From Hoeflea sp. (GTDB lineage Bacteria; Pseudomonadota; Alphaproteobacteria; Rhizobiales; Rhizobiaceae): 64,000 nucleotides of DNA. A program made the translations under genes and the position numbers. Positions 27,171 through 40,267 of the stretch are shown here, piece by piece. The DNA lies in assembly GCF_002733955.1 (NCBI RefSeq), contig NZ_NVXQ01000002.1, positions 248,001 through 312,000 of the forward strand, read 5' to 3'. The notes below the pieces were generated by a model. It saw only the letters and a program-made list of their open reading frames with translations. It ran no database searches and had not been told where the DNA came from. The first letter of the stretch is position 1; every line of letters starts with the position of its first letter.

Positions 27171-27680
27171 TCAGAACGGAATGTCGTCGTCGAGGTCGCG
27201 GGAGGATCCGCCGCCGCCAAATCCACCGCCCGAACCGCCGCGGTCACCACCCGACGATCCGCCGCCAAAGTCTCCGCCGCCGCCATAATCACCACCACGG
27301 CCGCCACCGCCACCGCCGCCGCCTTCATTGCGGCCGTCGAGCATGGTCAGATTGCCGTTGAAGCCCTGCAGCACCACTTCGGTGGAGTACTTGTCCTGGC
27401 CCGACTGATCCTGCCATTTGCGGGTCTGCAGCTGGCCCTCGAGATAGACCTTGGAGCCCTTCTTGAGATAGTTCTCGGCGATCTTGCACAGGCCTTCGTT
27501 GAAGATCACGACCCGGTGCCATTCGGTCTTTTCGCGCCGTTCGCCCGAATTCTTGTCACGCCAGCTTTCCGACGTCGCCACCGACAGGTTGGCGATCGGC
27601 CGTCCGTCCTGGGTGCGGCGGATTTCCGGGTCCGCTCCAAGATTGCCAACCAGAATGACTTTGTTGACGCTACCCGCCAT
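27171..27680 (-). CDS. ssb: Single-stranded DNA-binding protein
   Basis: This 169-residue protein starts at ATG 27678-27680 ([20 protein letters not shown]) behind GGTGAG. Residues 1-110 are the OB fold that binds single-stranded DNA as a tetramer; a long Gly-rich linker follows (about 118-160), and the acidic tip DLDDDIPF recruits partner proteins. It is divergent from uvrA, with an SOS box in between, so it should be DNA-damage inducible. Confidence 0.97.
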   Translation of the reverse strand: MAGSVNKVILVGNLGADPEIRRTQDGRPIANLSVATSESWRDKNSGERREKTEWHRVVIFNEGLCKIAENYLKKGSKVYLEGQLQTRKWQDQSGQDKYSTEVVLQGFNGNLTMLDGRNEGGGGGGGGRGGDYGGGGDFGGGSSGGDRGGSGGGFGGGGSSRDLDDDIPF

Positions 27681-27800
27681 GATGTTCTCACCTTCCAACA
27701 CTTCAGGCGGCACTCGGCCGCCCCGTCCAAATCGAATTTCACCTTACAGGATCAGCCATCCCCCCGTCAGACGGACAGGGACAATCCACAGGCCTTTTTT

Positions 27801-27840
27801 GTTCTTTATATGTTCTATTATCTGTGTCAGTTTCTGTCAA
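27801..27840 (-). promoter_or_regulatory. ssb promoter with LexA SOS box
   Basis: GTTC-TTTATAT-GTTC (27801-27815) is a perfect alphaproteobacterial LexA box (GTTC-N7-GTTC). On the minus strand it overlaps a promoter with -35 TTGACA (27840-27835), a 17-bp spacer and -10 TAGAAC (27817-27812). LexA binding there would block ssb directly, and it may also control divergent uvrA. Confidence 0.82.
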
Positions 27841-28090
27841 GAGATTCGGCTGCATGGCAGCTACCCGGCACCGCCCATCTCGACATTGTGGCCACGGTGC
27901 TTATGTATGGTTCTGGTCTGCCCCCCGGAACAATATTTAATGTGCAGTGTTGCATGGGGGCAATGTTACTTGCGGGATACGCCGGTCACTTCCCCCGGAC
28001 CGTCAAACCTGCGAGCATTCTGGATAGGCGAGCGATCCGCTTGTGTTTCACGCGAACGCACCGGACCCTCCACGGCAAATCGGCGGCGAC

Positions 28091-31012
<2,922 letters not shown>

Positions 31013-31055
31013 GGTCTGTGTCGGCAACCGAAGCAGTGTTGAGCGGTTTACGTTC

Positions 31056-31973
31056 ATGATTGGACGATTGATTTTCGTATTCGTGCTGGTGCCGGCTGCG
31101 GCATCGGCACAGGCGCTCGACAATATCGAGGCCTTGCGCGAACGTAGCCTTGAACTGGTGAATCAGGAACGCTGCGCGGAAGGGCTCAGCCGGCTCGAAC
31201 TCGAGGACGACTTGAACGAAGCTGCGCTCGCCCATGCCGAAGACATGCTTGAACGCGATTATTTCGCCCACACATCACCTGACGGCGGAACGGTGCTCGA
31301 CCGCTATCTGGATGCCGGAGGCGATCAGGGCCGCGTGGTTCGGGAAAACCTGTCCCGCTGCAATGGATGCTTGGGCCAGCCCGACATCAAGAGTGTCGAG
31401 CAAATGCACGAAGGCTGGATGAACAGTCCCGGTCATCGCGCAAACATCCTTGCGGAAGGACTGACCAATTTCGGTTTCGCTGTGGTTCATGACAGCGATG
31501 GAAACCGTTACGGAGTCCAGACCTTTGCAGGATCCGGCGTGCCCCGCGGCGAGCTCACGGGCGGTTCCGTCGAGACCATCGGGCCGCAGGAGCAAACGCG
31601 GCTCGCCGCCGAATTCATCAATGACCTGCGTTCCGGGGCTAAGGCGGCAACTGCGGACCAGCGCTTGCGCCAACATGTCGAAAGCAAATTGCCTTCCGGC
31701 AATCTCACCGATGACAGTCTCTCCAAGATGAAGCTGCTGGATGATCTCCCGGCGGATTTCCCATGGCTGAGCTATCAGGTGCTTTCCGGACAATGCGGTG
31801 GCTGTGGCAAGGAACCCACCAATTCCGACGTCAAGTTCTTCCTCGAAAGGTGGAGCGAAGGCGGCCGAACCCGCGCAATTCTGACGGATACGTCCCTGAC
31901 AAGCCTCGGTTTCGTCGTCGTGGCGGATGGCCAGGGGCGCAAGTTGTCAGTTCTGTTGCTGGCCGGAGAATGA
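31056..31973 (+). CDS. Exported CAP-domain protein with a tandem second CAP-like repeat
   Basis: This 305-residue protein starts at ATG 31056 (MIGRLIFVFVLVPAAASAQA), a signal peptide. Residues about 25-155 are a SCP/PR1 (CAP) domain with HAEDM, HTSPDG and the sequence WMNSPGHRANILAEGLTN. Residues about 175-305 look like a second, degenerate copy: CNGC...GHRANIL...LTNFGFAVV in the first aligns with CGGC...RTRAIL...LTSLGFVVV in the second, which lacks the His/Glu residues. It lies 43 bp after uvrA. The periplasmic function is unknown. Confidence 0.85.
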   Translation: MIGRLIFVFVLVPAAASAQALDNIEALRERSLELVNQERCAEGLSRLELEDDLNEAALAHAEDMLERDYFAHTSPDGGTVLDRYLDAGGDQGRVVRENLSRCNGCLGQPDIKSVEQMHEGWMNSPGHRANILAEGLTNFGFAVVHDSDGNRYGVQTFAGSGVPRGELTGGSVETIGPQEQTRLAAEFINDLRSGAKAATADQRLRQHVESKLPSGNLTDDSLSKMKLLDDLPADFPWLSYQVLSGQCGGCGKEPTNSDVKFFLERWSEGGRTRAILTDTSLTSLGFVVVADGQGRKLSVLLLAGE

Positions 31974-32109
31974 GCAGGGCTGCACCGCCGCTCCTGCCGG
32001 ATTCGGGTTGCGTTCCAGCGCAATTTTGATTGAGTCGCTACCGGCAACACCCAAAAGAGTCGGGGCCGTAACTGATCTCGAACATATCATCAATTGAGAG
32101 GAGGCGCTC

Positions 32110-32910
32110 ATGACCACACACGGAACAATCCGCACCGGCATTGGCGGCTGGGTGTTTGATGCCTGGAACGAGAGCTTCTATCCGCCGAAACTGGCCAAGA
32201 CCAAGCACTTGCACTATGCGGGCAGCCAGTTGCGGGCAATCGAGGTCAACGGCACCTATTACGGCAGCCAGAAACCGGCGACCTTTGCCAAATGGGCGGC
32301 GGATGTGCCGGACGGGTTCGTGTTTTCGCTGAAAGCCAGCCGCTACTGCACCAACCGCAAGGTGCTGGCCGAAGCCGAGCCGTCGATTACAAAATTTCTC
32401 AATCAGGGCATCACCGAGCTTGGCGACCGGCTCGGCCCCATCCTCTGGCAGTTCATGCCGACGAAAAAATTTGAACCGGATGATTTCGCGGCCTTTCTCG
32501 CGCTGCTCCCAGACGAGCAAGACGGCATCAAGCTTCGTCACGTCGTTGAGGCCCGGCACGAGAGCTTTTGCACGCCGGATTTCATCGAGTTGCTGGCCAA
32601 GCACAACGTGGCGGCGGTCTGCGCCGATCATGACACCTATCCGATGGTGGCCGATGTGACCTCGGACTTTGTCTATGCAAGGCTGCAGCAGGGCTCGGAT
32701 GATGTCCCGACCTGCTATCCACCTGACGAGATTGATCTCTGGGCCGAGCGGCTGAAGACTTATGCCGCGGGTTCTGCACCATCCGATCTCGACCTCATCG
32801 CGCCCGACCGAAACGTCGAAAAGCAGCCGCGCGATGTCTTTGCCTTCTTCATCACCGGCGGCAAGGTCAACGCGCCCAAGGGGGCGATGACGCTGCAGCA
32901 GAAGGTCTGA
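32110..32910 (+). CDS. DUF72 domain-containing protein
   Basis: This 266-residue protein has the TIM-barrel-like DUF72 fold, with family motifs IGGWVFDAWNESFYP (about 13-27), EVNGTYYG, FSLKASRYCTN and the later VVEARHESF. The family has no established activity. The ATG follows GAGAGGAGG. It is monocistronic, between the CAP-domain gene and an SDR. No signal peptide is seen, so it is cytoplasmic. Confidence 0.92.
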   Translation: MTTHGTIRTGIGGWVFDAWNESFYPPKLAKTKHLHYAGSQLRAIEVNGTYYGSQKPATFAKWAADVPDGFVFSLKASRYCTNRKVLAEAEPSITKFLNQGITELGDRLGPILWQFMPTKKFEPDDFAAFLALLPDEQDGIKLRHVVEARHESFCTPDFIELLAKHNVAAVCADHDTYPMVADVTSDFVYARLQQGSDDVPTCYPPDEIDLWAERLKTYAAGSAPSDLDLIAPDRNVEKQPRDVFAFFITGGKVNAPKGAMTLQQKV

Positions 32911-33016
32911 TCTGGCCGGGGTTCAGGCTTCTGTAACTGTCTTGACCAGTATCAAGGCCGTCCTGCTTTCTCGAGTGTATCATTGCCTCTGACGCAACCA
33001 CACGGGAGGAATGAAG

Positions 33017-33787
33017 ATGGCTGCTTTTACGGGAAAGACTGCGCTTGTCACAGGATCAGGCGCCGGCATCGGCCGAGCCACGGCACTGAAATTTGCCGCT
33101 GAGGGCGCCAATGTCGTGGTGTCCGATATTCATGTGCCGGCCGGGGAAGAGACCGTCGCGCTGATCCACAAGGCTGGCGGAACCGCGATGTTCCAGCGCG
33201 CCGATGTCTCCAGCCCTGAAGATGTCGCGGCCTTGGTGGCCGGCGCAGTTGATGAGTACGGACGGCTCGATTGCGCGGTCAACAATGCCGGCATCGAGGG
33301 CACCATTGCGCCTTTCGCCGATCAGGCGGAATCCAACTATGACGCCATCATGCGGATCAACGCCAAGGGCACATTCCTGTGCCTTCAGGCTGAAATCAAC
33401 CACATGCTGAAGAGCGGCGGCGGCACCATCGTCAACCTGGCTTCGGTTGCCGGCCTGATCGGGTTTCCGGGCCTGTCGCCCTATGTCGCCTCCAAACATG
33501 CGGTGATCGGCATGACCAAGAACACGGCGCTTGAATACGGCAAGGCCGGGATCCGGGTGAACGCCGTCTGCCCCGGCGGCATCGACACGCGGATGCTGGA
33601 TTCGCTGGCGGATCAGGCAACCGCTGGCGCCCAGTCGAGCGCCGAGATGATGGATCCGCTGCACCCGCTCGGCCGCATCGGCACGCCGCAGGAAGTTGCC
33701 AACCTGATCGTCTGGCTGTCCTCGCCCGAAGCCTCGTTCATGCTCGGGGCCATCGTGCCCGTCGATGGCGGCTACACCGCGCAATAG
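33017..33787 (+). CDS. SDR family oxidoreductase
   Basis: This 256-residue classical short-chain dehydrogenase has TGSGAGIG (cofactor, about residues 12-19), NNAG (about 88), the catalytic Ser in VNLASVAGL, YxxxK in YVASKHAVIG (Y157/K161 region) and a C-terminal PVDGGYTAQ. The ATG at 33017 has GGAGG 7 bases away; the ATG two codons earlier lies against the ribosome site and is less likely. The substrate is unknown. A hairpin (33802-33830) separates it from the convergent MFS gene. Confidence 0.92.
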   Translation: MAAFTGKTALVTGSGAGIGRATALKFAAEGANVVVSDIHVPAGEETVALIHKAGGTAMFQRADVSSPEDVAALVAGAVDEYGRLDCAVNNAGIEGTIAPFADQAESNYDAIMRINAKGTFLCLQAEINHMLKSGGGTIVNLASVAGLIGFPGLSPYVASKHAVIGMTKNTALEYGKAGIRVNAVCPGGIDTRMLDSLADQATAGAQSSAEMMDPLHPLGRIGTPQEVANLIVWLSSPEASFMLGAIVPVDGGYTAQ

Positions 33788-33801
33788 GGCTGAATGTTTC
33801 G

Positions 33802-33830
33802 GGGAGCCACGAAGCGACATCGTGGCTCCC
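33802..33830. terminator. Bidirectional hairpin between SDR and MFS genes
   Basis: GGGAGCCACGA (33802-33812) and TCGTGGCTCCC (33820-33830) form a perfect 11-bp stem with a 7-nt loop between convergent genes. It lacks a U-tract, so termination efficiency is uncertain. Confidence 0.6.
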
Positions 33831-33854
33831 TGCCCCTCCTGGGCCAAGGCGTAG

Positions 33855-35063
33855 CTAGCGAATGTTCTTGGGCAGCAAGATGGTCAGCAGACCCAGGAAC
33901 GGCAGGAATGCGCAGATCTGGTAGACATAGACAATCCCCCTGGCATCGGCCACTTGCCCCAGCACCGCGGCCGCAATGCCGCCCATGCCAAAGGCAAAGC
34001 CGAAAAACACCCCGGCGATCAGCCCCACCCGGCCCGGCACCAGTTCCTGTGCAAACACGATGATTGCCGGAAATGCCGAGGCCAGCACCACACCGATGAT
34101 CACCGTCAGCACCGCTGTCCAGAACAGGTCTGCATGCGGCAGCATCAGCGTGAACGGCAAAATGCCGAGGATCGACACCCAGATCACTGCCTTGGCGCCG
34201 ATCCGGTCACCGATGGGTCCGCCAATCAGGGTCCCGGCAGCCATCGCGCCGAGGAACACAAACAGCATCAACTGCGAATCCTGCACGCTGACACCAAAGC
34301 GTTCGATCACGTAGAAGGTGTAGAAGCTGGAAAAGCTTGCGACATAGATGTTCTTGGTAAACACCAGCAGCGCCAGCACCACCAGCGCGATGATCACCCG
34401 GCGGCGCGAATGCAAAAGTGTCGTGTCGGCCGCCGGGCGGCCGGCGGATGCCCGCCGGAAGGCTGCATACCAGCGGCTGACCCAGGTCAGGATTGCCATG
34501 CCGCAGAGCGCTGCAAGCGCGAACCAGGCTACCGAAGCCTGGCCATTGGGCACGATGATGAAGGCCGCAAGCAGCGGCCCCGTTGCGGTGCCGATATTGC
34601 CGCCGACCTGGAAAACCGATTGCGCCGTCCCGTGCCTGCCGCCGGAAGCAAGCCGGGCGATGCGCGAGGATTCGGGATGGAACACGGCCGAACCGAACCC
34701 GACCAGCGCGGCTGCCAGCAGCAACAGCCCGTAGTAGCCAGCTGTCGCCAGCAACAACAGCCCGATGAGCGTGAAGCCGGTTCCGACCGGCAGCGCATAG
34801 CCGATCGGGCGCTTGTCGGTGAAGGCGCCGATCGCCGGCTGCAAAAGCGACGCGGTAAACTGGAACGCGAAGGTCAGCAGCCCGATCTGGGTGAAACTCA
34901 GATCGTAATTGATTTTGAGGATCGGATAGATCGCCGCCAGAACCGACTGCATCGTGTCATTGAGAAAATGGCAGATGGAAAGCGCCACCACCACGGAGAA
35001 CGCCGCCGGTGTGGCTGCCTTGGTCACGGATCCTGCTCCGGAATTGTCGGGAATAACGCGCAT
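33855..35063 (-). CDS. MFS transporter, fosmidomycin-resistance (Fsr) type
   Basis: This 402-residue protein has about 12 transmembrane helices and the Fsr-family signatures HFLNDTMQSVLAAIYPILK (about 30-48) and FHPESSRIARLASGGRHG with SVFQVGGNIG. Fsr proteins expel fosmidomycin and perhaps other small anions; the natural substrate is uncertain. The start at ATG 35061-35063 has AAGGAAAG upstream. An AraC-family regulator is divergent, 230 bp away, and probably controls it. Confidence 0.92.
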   Translation of the reverse strand: MRVIPDNSGAGSVTKAATPAAFSVVVALSICHFLNDTMQSVLAAIYPILKINYDLSFTQIGLLTFAFQFTASLLQPAIGAFTDKRPIGYALPVGTGFTLIGLLLLATAGYYGLLLLAAALVGFGSAVFHPESSRIARLASGGRHGTAQSVFQVGGNIGTATGPLLAAFIIVPNGQASVAWFALAALCGMAILTWVSRWYAAFRRASAGRPAADTTLLHSRRRVIIALVVLALLVFTKNIYVASFSSFYTFYVIERFGVSVQDSQLMLFVFLGAMAAGTLIGGPIGDRIGAKAVIWVSILGILPFTLMLPHADLFWTAVLTVIIGVVLASAFPAIIVFAQELVPGRVGLIAGVFFGFAFGMGGIAAAVLGQVADARGIVYVYQICAFLPFLGLLTILLPKNIR

Positions 35064-35292
35064 GATCTTTCCTTGGTTTCTCACACACCAGGATCTCGGT
35101 CATCACCGGATGCTCCGACCTGATCGCATGAGCACGTGACTTGAATGGGCGAGCCGGCGGGTCAGGAACCCGGTTTCGAGCGGCAGCGTCAATTCCGGCT
35201 GTCGAAAACAACCTCGTTCAGAGAGATACACGCCTTGTCTGCAGCCCGCCTTCGTGGTTTGGTCTGATTTTTACGCATTTGGGCCAACCGCA

Positions 35293-36120
35293 ATGTCTCT
35301 TTTATCCGTCCACGACGATCTCCATGCGCCGGTCACCGATCCCCAGCTCAATCCCCATCGGGTTCTGGTTGAAGCCTCTTTGATCCCGGCACTGGCCTTT
35401 GCCCACAGCTTTGTCCGTGACGAGCATGTCTCCGAGCACCACCACAGCAGGTCTCAGCTGCTGCATCCGATCACCGGCGTGGTGATCGTCACAACGCCGG
35501 TCGGACGCTGGATGGTTCCACCCGATCACGCCTTGTGGATCCCGGCAGGGACACGGCACGCCGTCGACATCATCGGCGAGGTCGAGATGCAGTCTGCCTA
35601 TGTCCGGCTGGATGCGATCGATGGGCTGCCGACCCATCTCCACGTCACCGGCATGACCCGGCTGATGCGCAGCCTGCTCGACGAAACCGTCCGCATCGGG
35701 CCGGAGGCAACCGACGCCCGCGCCGAGCTCATCCGCAGCACCCTGCTGCACGAGATCCCGTTGCTGCCCGAACGCCCGCTTGGCTTGCCGCTGCCCCGCA
35801 ACCCGCGCCTGGCCGATCTCTGTCGCGGCTTCATCGCGCTGCCTTCGGCCCGGCTTGAAATCGATGACTGGGCCGACAGCGTCGGCATGAGCCGCAGAAC
35901 CTTCACCCGCCTCTTCCGGCAGCAGACCGGGCTCAGCCTCTCGGCTTGGCGCCAGCAAGCCTGTGTCATGGCAGCACTTCCCCGTCTCAGCGCCGGCGAG
36001 CCGGTCACCGCAGTGGCGATGGATCTCGGCTATGACAGCATCCCGGCCTTCACAACCATGTTCTCCCGGGTCATGGGTGCACCACCCAAATCGTACCTGA
36101 GAAACCAGAGACTTCACTGA
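35293..36120 (+). CDS. AraC family transcriptional regulator
   Basis: This 275-residue protein has a cupin-like N-terminal sensor domain (about 30-130, with EHHHSRSQLLHP and WIPAGTRHAVDI) and a C-terminal double helix-turn-helix (about 180-270, with DWADSVGMSRRTFTRLFRQQ and AVAMDLGYDSIPAFTTMFSR). I chose ATG 35293 over GTG 35254; neither has a clear ribosome site. It is divergent from the Fsr-like MFS gene, so it most likely controls that pump in response to its substrate. Confidence 0.88.
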   Translation: MSLLSVHDDLHAPVTDPQLNPHRVLVEASLIPALAFAHSFVRDEHVSEHHHSRSQLLHPITGVVIVTTPVGRWMVPPDHALWIPAGTRHAVDIIGEVEMQSAYVRLDAIDGLPTHLHVTGMTRLMRSLLDETVRIGPEATDARAELIRSTLLHEIPLLPERPLGLPLPRNPRLADLCRGFIALPSARLEIDDWADSVGMSRRTFTRLFRQQTGLSLSAWRQQACVMAALPRLSAGEPVTAVAMDLGYDSIPAFTTMFSRVMGAPPKSYLRNQRLH

Positions 36121-36341
36121 ATGCACTACTCAGCTTCACGGCCATCGAACAGCTGCAGGCAGCGCTCTTAGCGAGCATTCAAGGCGAGAAACCACCTGAG
36201 GTAAGCAAATTGTGACATTGCCGAAAATGCGATAGGCTGAGTCGCGTTCCCGTCAGACCCGGCGACCACGACAATAAGCTGCCGACAGCTGCTTCAGCCG
36301 TGCCACGGGTTCTGTCTTTCATTACAGGTTTTGAGTGTTTC

Positions 36342-37994
36342 ATGTCCGGAATGGTCGTCTTTATCAATCTAGCCGGTGCCGTTGCCCTGCTGCTCTGGGC
36401 CACCCGCATGGTTCGCACCGGGATCGAGCGGGCCTATGGCGACGTGCTTCGCGAAAAGCTCCGGCTTGCAATCGGCAACCGGGTAACAGCTGCAATTGCA
36501 GGCTTTTTCTTCGCCATCGCACTGCAGAGCGCGACTGCTGTTGCGCTGATCGTCGCCGGCTTCGTCGCCAGCGGTTACGTCTCGACCGCCATCGGCATAG
36601 CCACATTGCTCGGCGCAGATCTCGGCTCCGCGCTGGTGGTCCGCATTCTGCGCCAGGACCTGTCGCTGCTCATTCCGGTGCTGCTGCTTGCCGGCACGAT
36701 TGCGTTCCGGGCAAGCGAGTCCCGCAACTGGCGCCAGATCGGCCGCATTCTTGTCGGCCTTGGCCTGCTGCTGCTGTCGTTGCGGCTGATTGGCGAGGCA
36801 TCGATCCCGCTCAAGACCAGCGAGATCCTGCCGGTCATCATCAATTACCTGTCGCGCGACTGGATCACCGCTTTCGTCCTCGCCGGACTGCTGGCCTGGG
36901 CGTTTCACTCCAGCGTCGCCGCGGTGCTGCTGCTTGCCTCACTGGCAGACCGGGCGCTGATCCCGCCGGTGCTCATCATCCCGCTGGTCCTCGGCATCAA
37001 TTTTGGCGCCGCCGTGATCGCCGCAGTGCTGACCCGCGGCGAACGGGTCGATGCGCGCATCGTGCCGCTCGGCAACGTTGCCATCCGCGGGCTGGGAACG
37101 CTGATCGCCCTGGGTGCACAGATGAGTTTCGAACTCGAGAGCAGCTTCTTTTCGGATCAGCCTGGGGATGCCGTGGTGCTGGTACACCTGGCCATCAATC
37201 TGGCGGTTCTCGTCTTTGGCCTGCCGTTTTGCGGCATGGTCGGGCGAATGCTCAAGCGCTGGCTGGTCCCGACCGCCCTGCCCGATGAGATTGCAGCCGA
37301 AACCAGAATGTCGGCCCTCAATCCCGAGCATCTGGCTGACCCCCGCCAGGCCGTTGCCAATGCCACCCGCGAAGTGCTGACGGTCTGTGAACGCATCGAG
37401 CTGATGCTGACCTGGATTTTCGATGTCTTCGACATCCCGGACAAGCAGAAAATGCGCCGGATCGAGGAACTCGACGACGAGATCGATGAAACCCATCGCG
37501 ACATAAAATTCTATCTCGCCAAGATTTCCGAAAGCCGGCTGGATGAAAAATCAGCCGCTCAGCTTCAGGATCTCCTTGGCGCCACCATCAAGCTCGAGCA
37601 GGCTGCCGATATTATTGCCCAGAACATGGTGACGAGAGCCCGCAAGAAGGATTCGCGCAAAATCACCTTCTCCAACGAAGGCTGGCACGAGCTCAAGGCC
37701 CTGCACCAGGAAGTCCTCAAGAACGGGCGCCTGGCCTTCAACCTGTTCGTCAATGCCGATGTCGATCACGCCAGAGAGCTGGTGGCTCAGAAGGAGGTGG
37801 TGCGCACCATGGTTCGCCAGAGCGAGGAACAGCACATGCAAAGGCTTCGCGACGGCAACGACAACAGCTACGACAGCAGCTCGATCCACATCGACACCAT
37901 GCGCGATCTCAAGGAGATCAACTCGCTGTTTGCTTCCATTGCCTACCCGGTACTGGCCCGCGCCGGCATGCTGCGCAAGAGCAGGCTTCTGTAG
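36342..37994 (+). CDS. Na/Pi cotransporter family protein with PhoU-like tail
   Basis: This 550-residue protein has an N-terminal membrane domain with two Na/Pi-cotransporter repeats (about 1-310, including the QSATAVALIVAGFV and HSSVAAVLLLASL motifs with their QS/HSS residues) and a C-terminal helical PhoU-like domain (about 340-550). It probably carries phosphate with sodium and is self-regulated through the PhoU tail. The start at ATG 36342 is chosen from the family length; the frame is open from GTG 36300. It is monocistronic, and the right end is 29 bp from the convergent nnr gene. Confidence 0.92.
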   Translation: MSGMVVFINLAGAVALLLWATRMVRTGIERAYGDVLREKLRLAIGNRVTAAIAGFFFAIALQSATAVALIVAGFVASGYVSTAIGIATLLGADLGSALVVRILRQDLSLLIPVLLLAGTIAFRASESRNWRQIGRILVGLGLLLLSLRLIGEASIPLKTSEILPVIINYLSRDWITAFVLAGLLAWAFHSSVAAVLLLASLADRALIPPVLIIPLVLGINFGAAVIAAVLTRGERVDARIVPLGNVAIRGLGTLIALGAQMSFELESSFFSDQPGDAVVLVHLAINLAVLVFGLPFCGMVGRMLKRWLVPTALPDEIAAETRMSALNPEHLADPRQAVANATREVLTVCERIELMLTWIFDVFDIPDKQKMRRIEELDDEIDETHRDIKFYLAKISESRLDEKSAAQLQDLLGATIKLEQAADIIAQNMVTRARKKDSRKITFSNEGWHELKALHQEVLKNGRLAFNLFVNADVDHARELVAQKEVVRTMVRQSEEQHMQRLRDGNDNSYDSSSIHIDTMRDLKEINSLFASIAYPVLARAGMLRKSRLL

Positions 37995-38023
37995 TCTGGG
38001 AACCCGGGCAGCAAATCAACCGG

Positions 38024-39487
38024 TTACAGCGGTTCGATATGCCGGGCGAGATCTTCGGCGCTCATCCCCCGGCCCGCACGGTTTGCGGCATCGCTGTGCA
38101 GCGCCACGCCGGCACATGCCGCTTCGAAGGCCGGCATGCCCTGGGCGAGCAGGCTACCGATGATACCGGCAAGCACGTCGCCGGATCCGGCCGTGGCCAG
38201 CCAGGCCGGCGCATCGGCATTCACGGCCGCGCGCCCGTCCGGTGCCGCGATCACCGTGTCGGGCCCCTTGTAGACCATGATCGCGTTGAAGCGCCTGGCT
38301 GCGGCTCTGGCACGATCGATCTTCGACAGTGATGTGTCTTCCGCAAGGTCCCCACACAACCGCCGGAACTCTCCCTCGTGCGGCGTGAGGATCAGCCGCG
38401 GTTCACCGGCAAACAGCTCCGCCAGCGCTTCCGGATTGTCTGCGAACGAAGTCAGCCCGTCAGCGTCAAGCACGACCGGCCGCCCGGTGGCGGCGAGCCT
38501 GGCCGTGTAGCTGCGCGCCTTTTCCAGATCACCGAAACCAGGTCCAAGCACTAAAGCTGAAAGCCGTTTGTCTGACAGCCACGCCTCCAGCTCCGCTTCG
38601 TCACGGATCGAGCGCTGCATGATGGCGGTGAGATGCGACGCCAGCGCCAGGGTCGCGCCCGGCGCATTGGCCATGGTCACCAGTCCGGCGCCGCTGTTCA
38701 GACCGGCCGTTGCCGACAGCCGAGCTGCACCGGTGGAACTCAGCGGTCCGCAGAACACGACCAGATGGCCGCGGCCATATTTGTGCTGCCCCGCATCCGT
38801 GACCGGGCGTTCTGATGCGTAAAGACCGGGATGGTTTTTCCACATCGGATCGTCGCTGCTGATCTGACGTGCCGGGATGCCGATATCGCACAGATGCATC
38901 TGGCCGCACAGCGCCCTGCCCGGCATCAGCAGATGCCCGGGCTTCAGCGCCGCAAACGTTACCGTGTGACTGGCCGAAAAACAGGCGCCCGTCGGCTCGC
39001 CGGTCCTGCCCGACAGGCCCGATGGCAGATCGACGGCAATGACCGGCGTACCAGCCTGCTGCGCCCGGCCGATCAGGGCCGCGATGTCGGATGACACCGG
39101 TCGGTCGAGCCCTGCCCCGAACAAGGCATCGACAATCACGTCGCCTAGGCGCGGCTGCCAGTCATCGAGCGTCTGCAAGCTGCCGGGAAAGGCCTGGCGC
39201 GCTCGGGCTGCATCACCACCCGGCTTCGGCTCCATGCCGAAGCGCACCACCTCGACCCCGCTGGCGGCCAGCAAGCCGGCTGCGACATGACCGTCGCCGC
39301 CATTGTTGCCCGGCCCGCACAGGACCACGGCGCGCTGGACTTCCGGATAATGCGCCAACAGCACCGCCGCCACATGGGCGCCGGCCTTTTGCATCAGGCC
39401 GAAACTGTCAATGCCGCTGTCAGCGGCGGCGCGGTCTATCTCGCCCATCGTTTCGGGAGAAACCAATAGTGTCTCGTGTATTGCCAT
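38024..39487 (-). CDS. nnr: Bifunctional NAD(P)H-hydrate epimerase / dehydratase
   Basis: This protein of about 487 residues repairs damaged NAD(P)H hydrates. The N-terminal YjeF_N domain (about 1-210) epimerises the hydrate and carries the GPGNNGGDGHVAAGLL motif; the C-terminal ribokinase-like domain (about 220-487) is the ADP-dependent dehydratase, with LTPHEGEFRRL and the catalytic region ATAGSGDVLAGIIGSLLAQG. The start is ATG 39485-39487 (MAIHETLLVSPETM) or ATG 39500-39502; neither has a clear ribosome site. It faces the glnB promoter region. Confidence 0.95.
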   Translation of the reverse strand: MAIHETLLVSPETMGEIDRAAADSGIDSFGLMQKAGAHVAAVLLAHYPEVQRAVVLCGPGNNGGDGHVAAGLLAASGVEVVRFGMEPKPGGDAARARQAFPGSLQTLDDWQPRLGDVIVDALFGAGLDRPVSSDIAALIGRAQQAGTPVIAVDLPSGLSGRTGEPTGACFSASHTVTFAALKPGHLLMPGRALCGQMHLCDIGIPARQISSDDPMWKNHPGLYASERPVTDAGQHKYGRGHLVVFCGPLSSTGAARLSATAGLNSGAGLVTMANAPGATLALASHLTAIMQRSIRDEAELEAWLSDKRLSALVLGPGFGDLEKARSYTARLAATGRPVVLDADGLTSFADNPEALAELFAGEPRLILTPHEGEFRRLCGDLAEDTSLSKIDRARAAARRFNAIMVYKGPDTVIAAPDGRAAVNADAPAWLATAGSGDVLAGIIGSLLAQGMPAFEAACAGVALHSDAANRAGRGMSAEDLARHIEPL

Positions 39488-39613
39488 GATCGTTCGTGAC
39501 ATGAGGCCGGCAGCACGGTCAAGATTGCCCGTCCAAACCGGCAGCACTCGCAACACTGCGCATGCATACGCACATTATTTAATCATTCTGCACAGTTTGA
39601 ATGCGCTTGCTGA

Positions 39614-40207
<594 letters not shown>

Positions 40208-40267
40208 TCACTGTGTGCGGCCGCGCGCCGCGCACCCATCGTCATTTACTAACAGGGAATATCGAAC

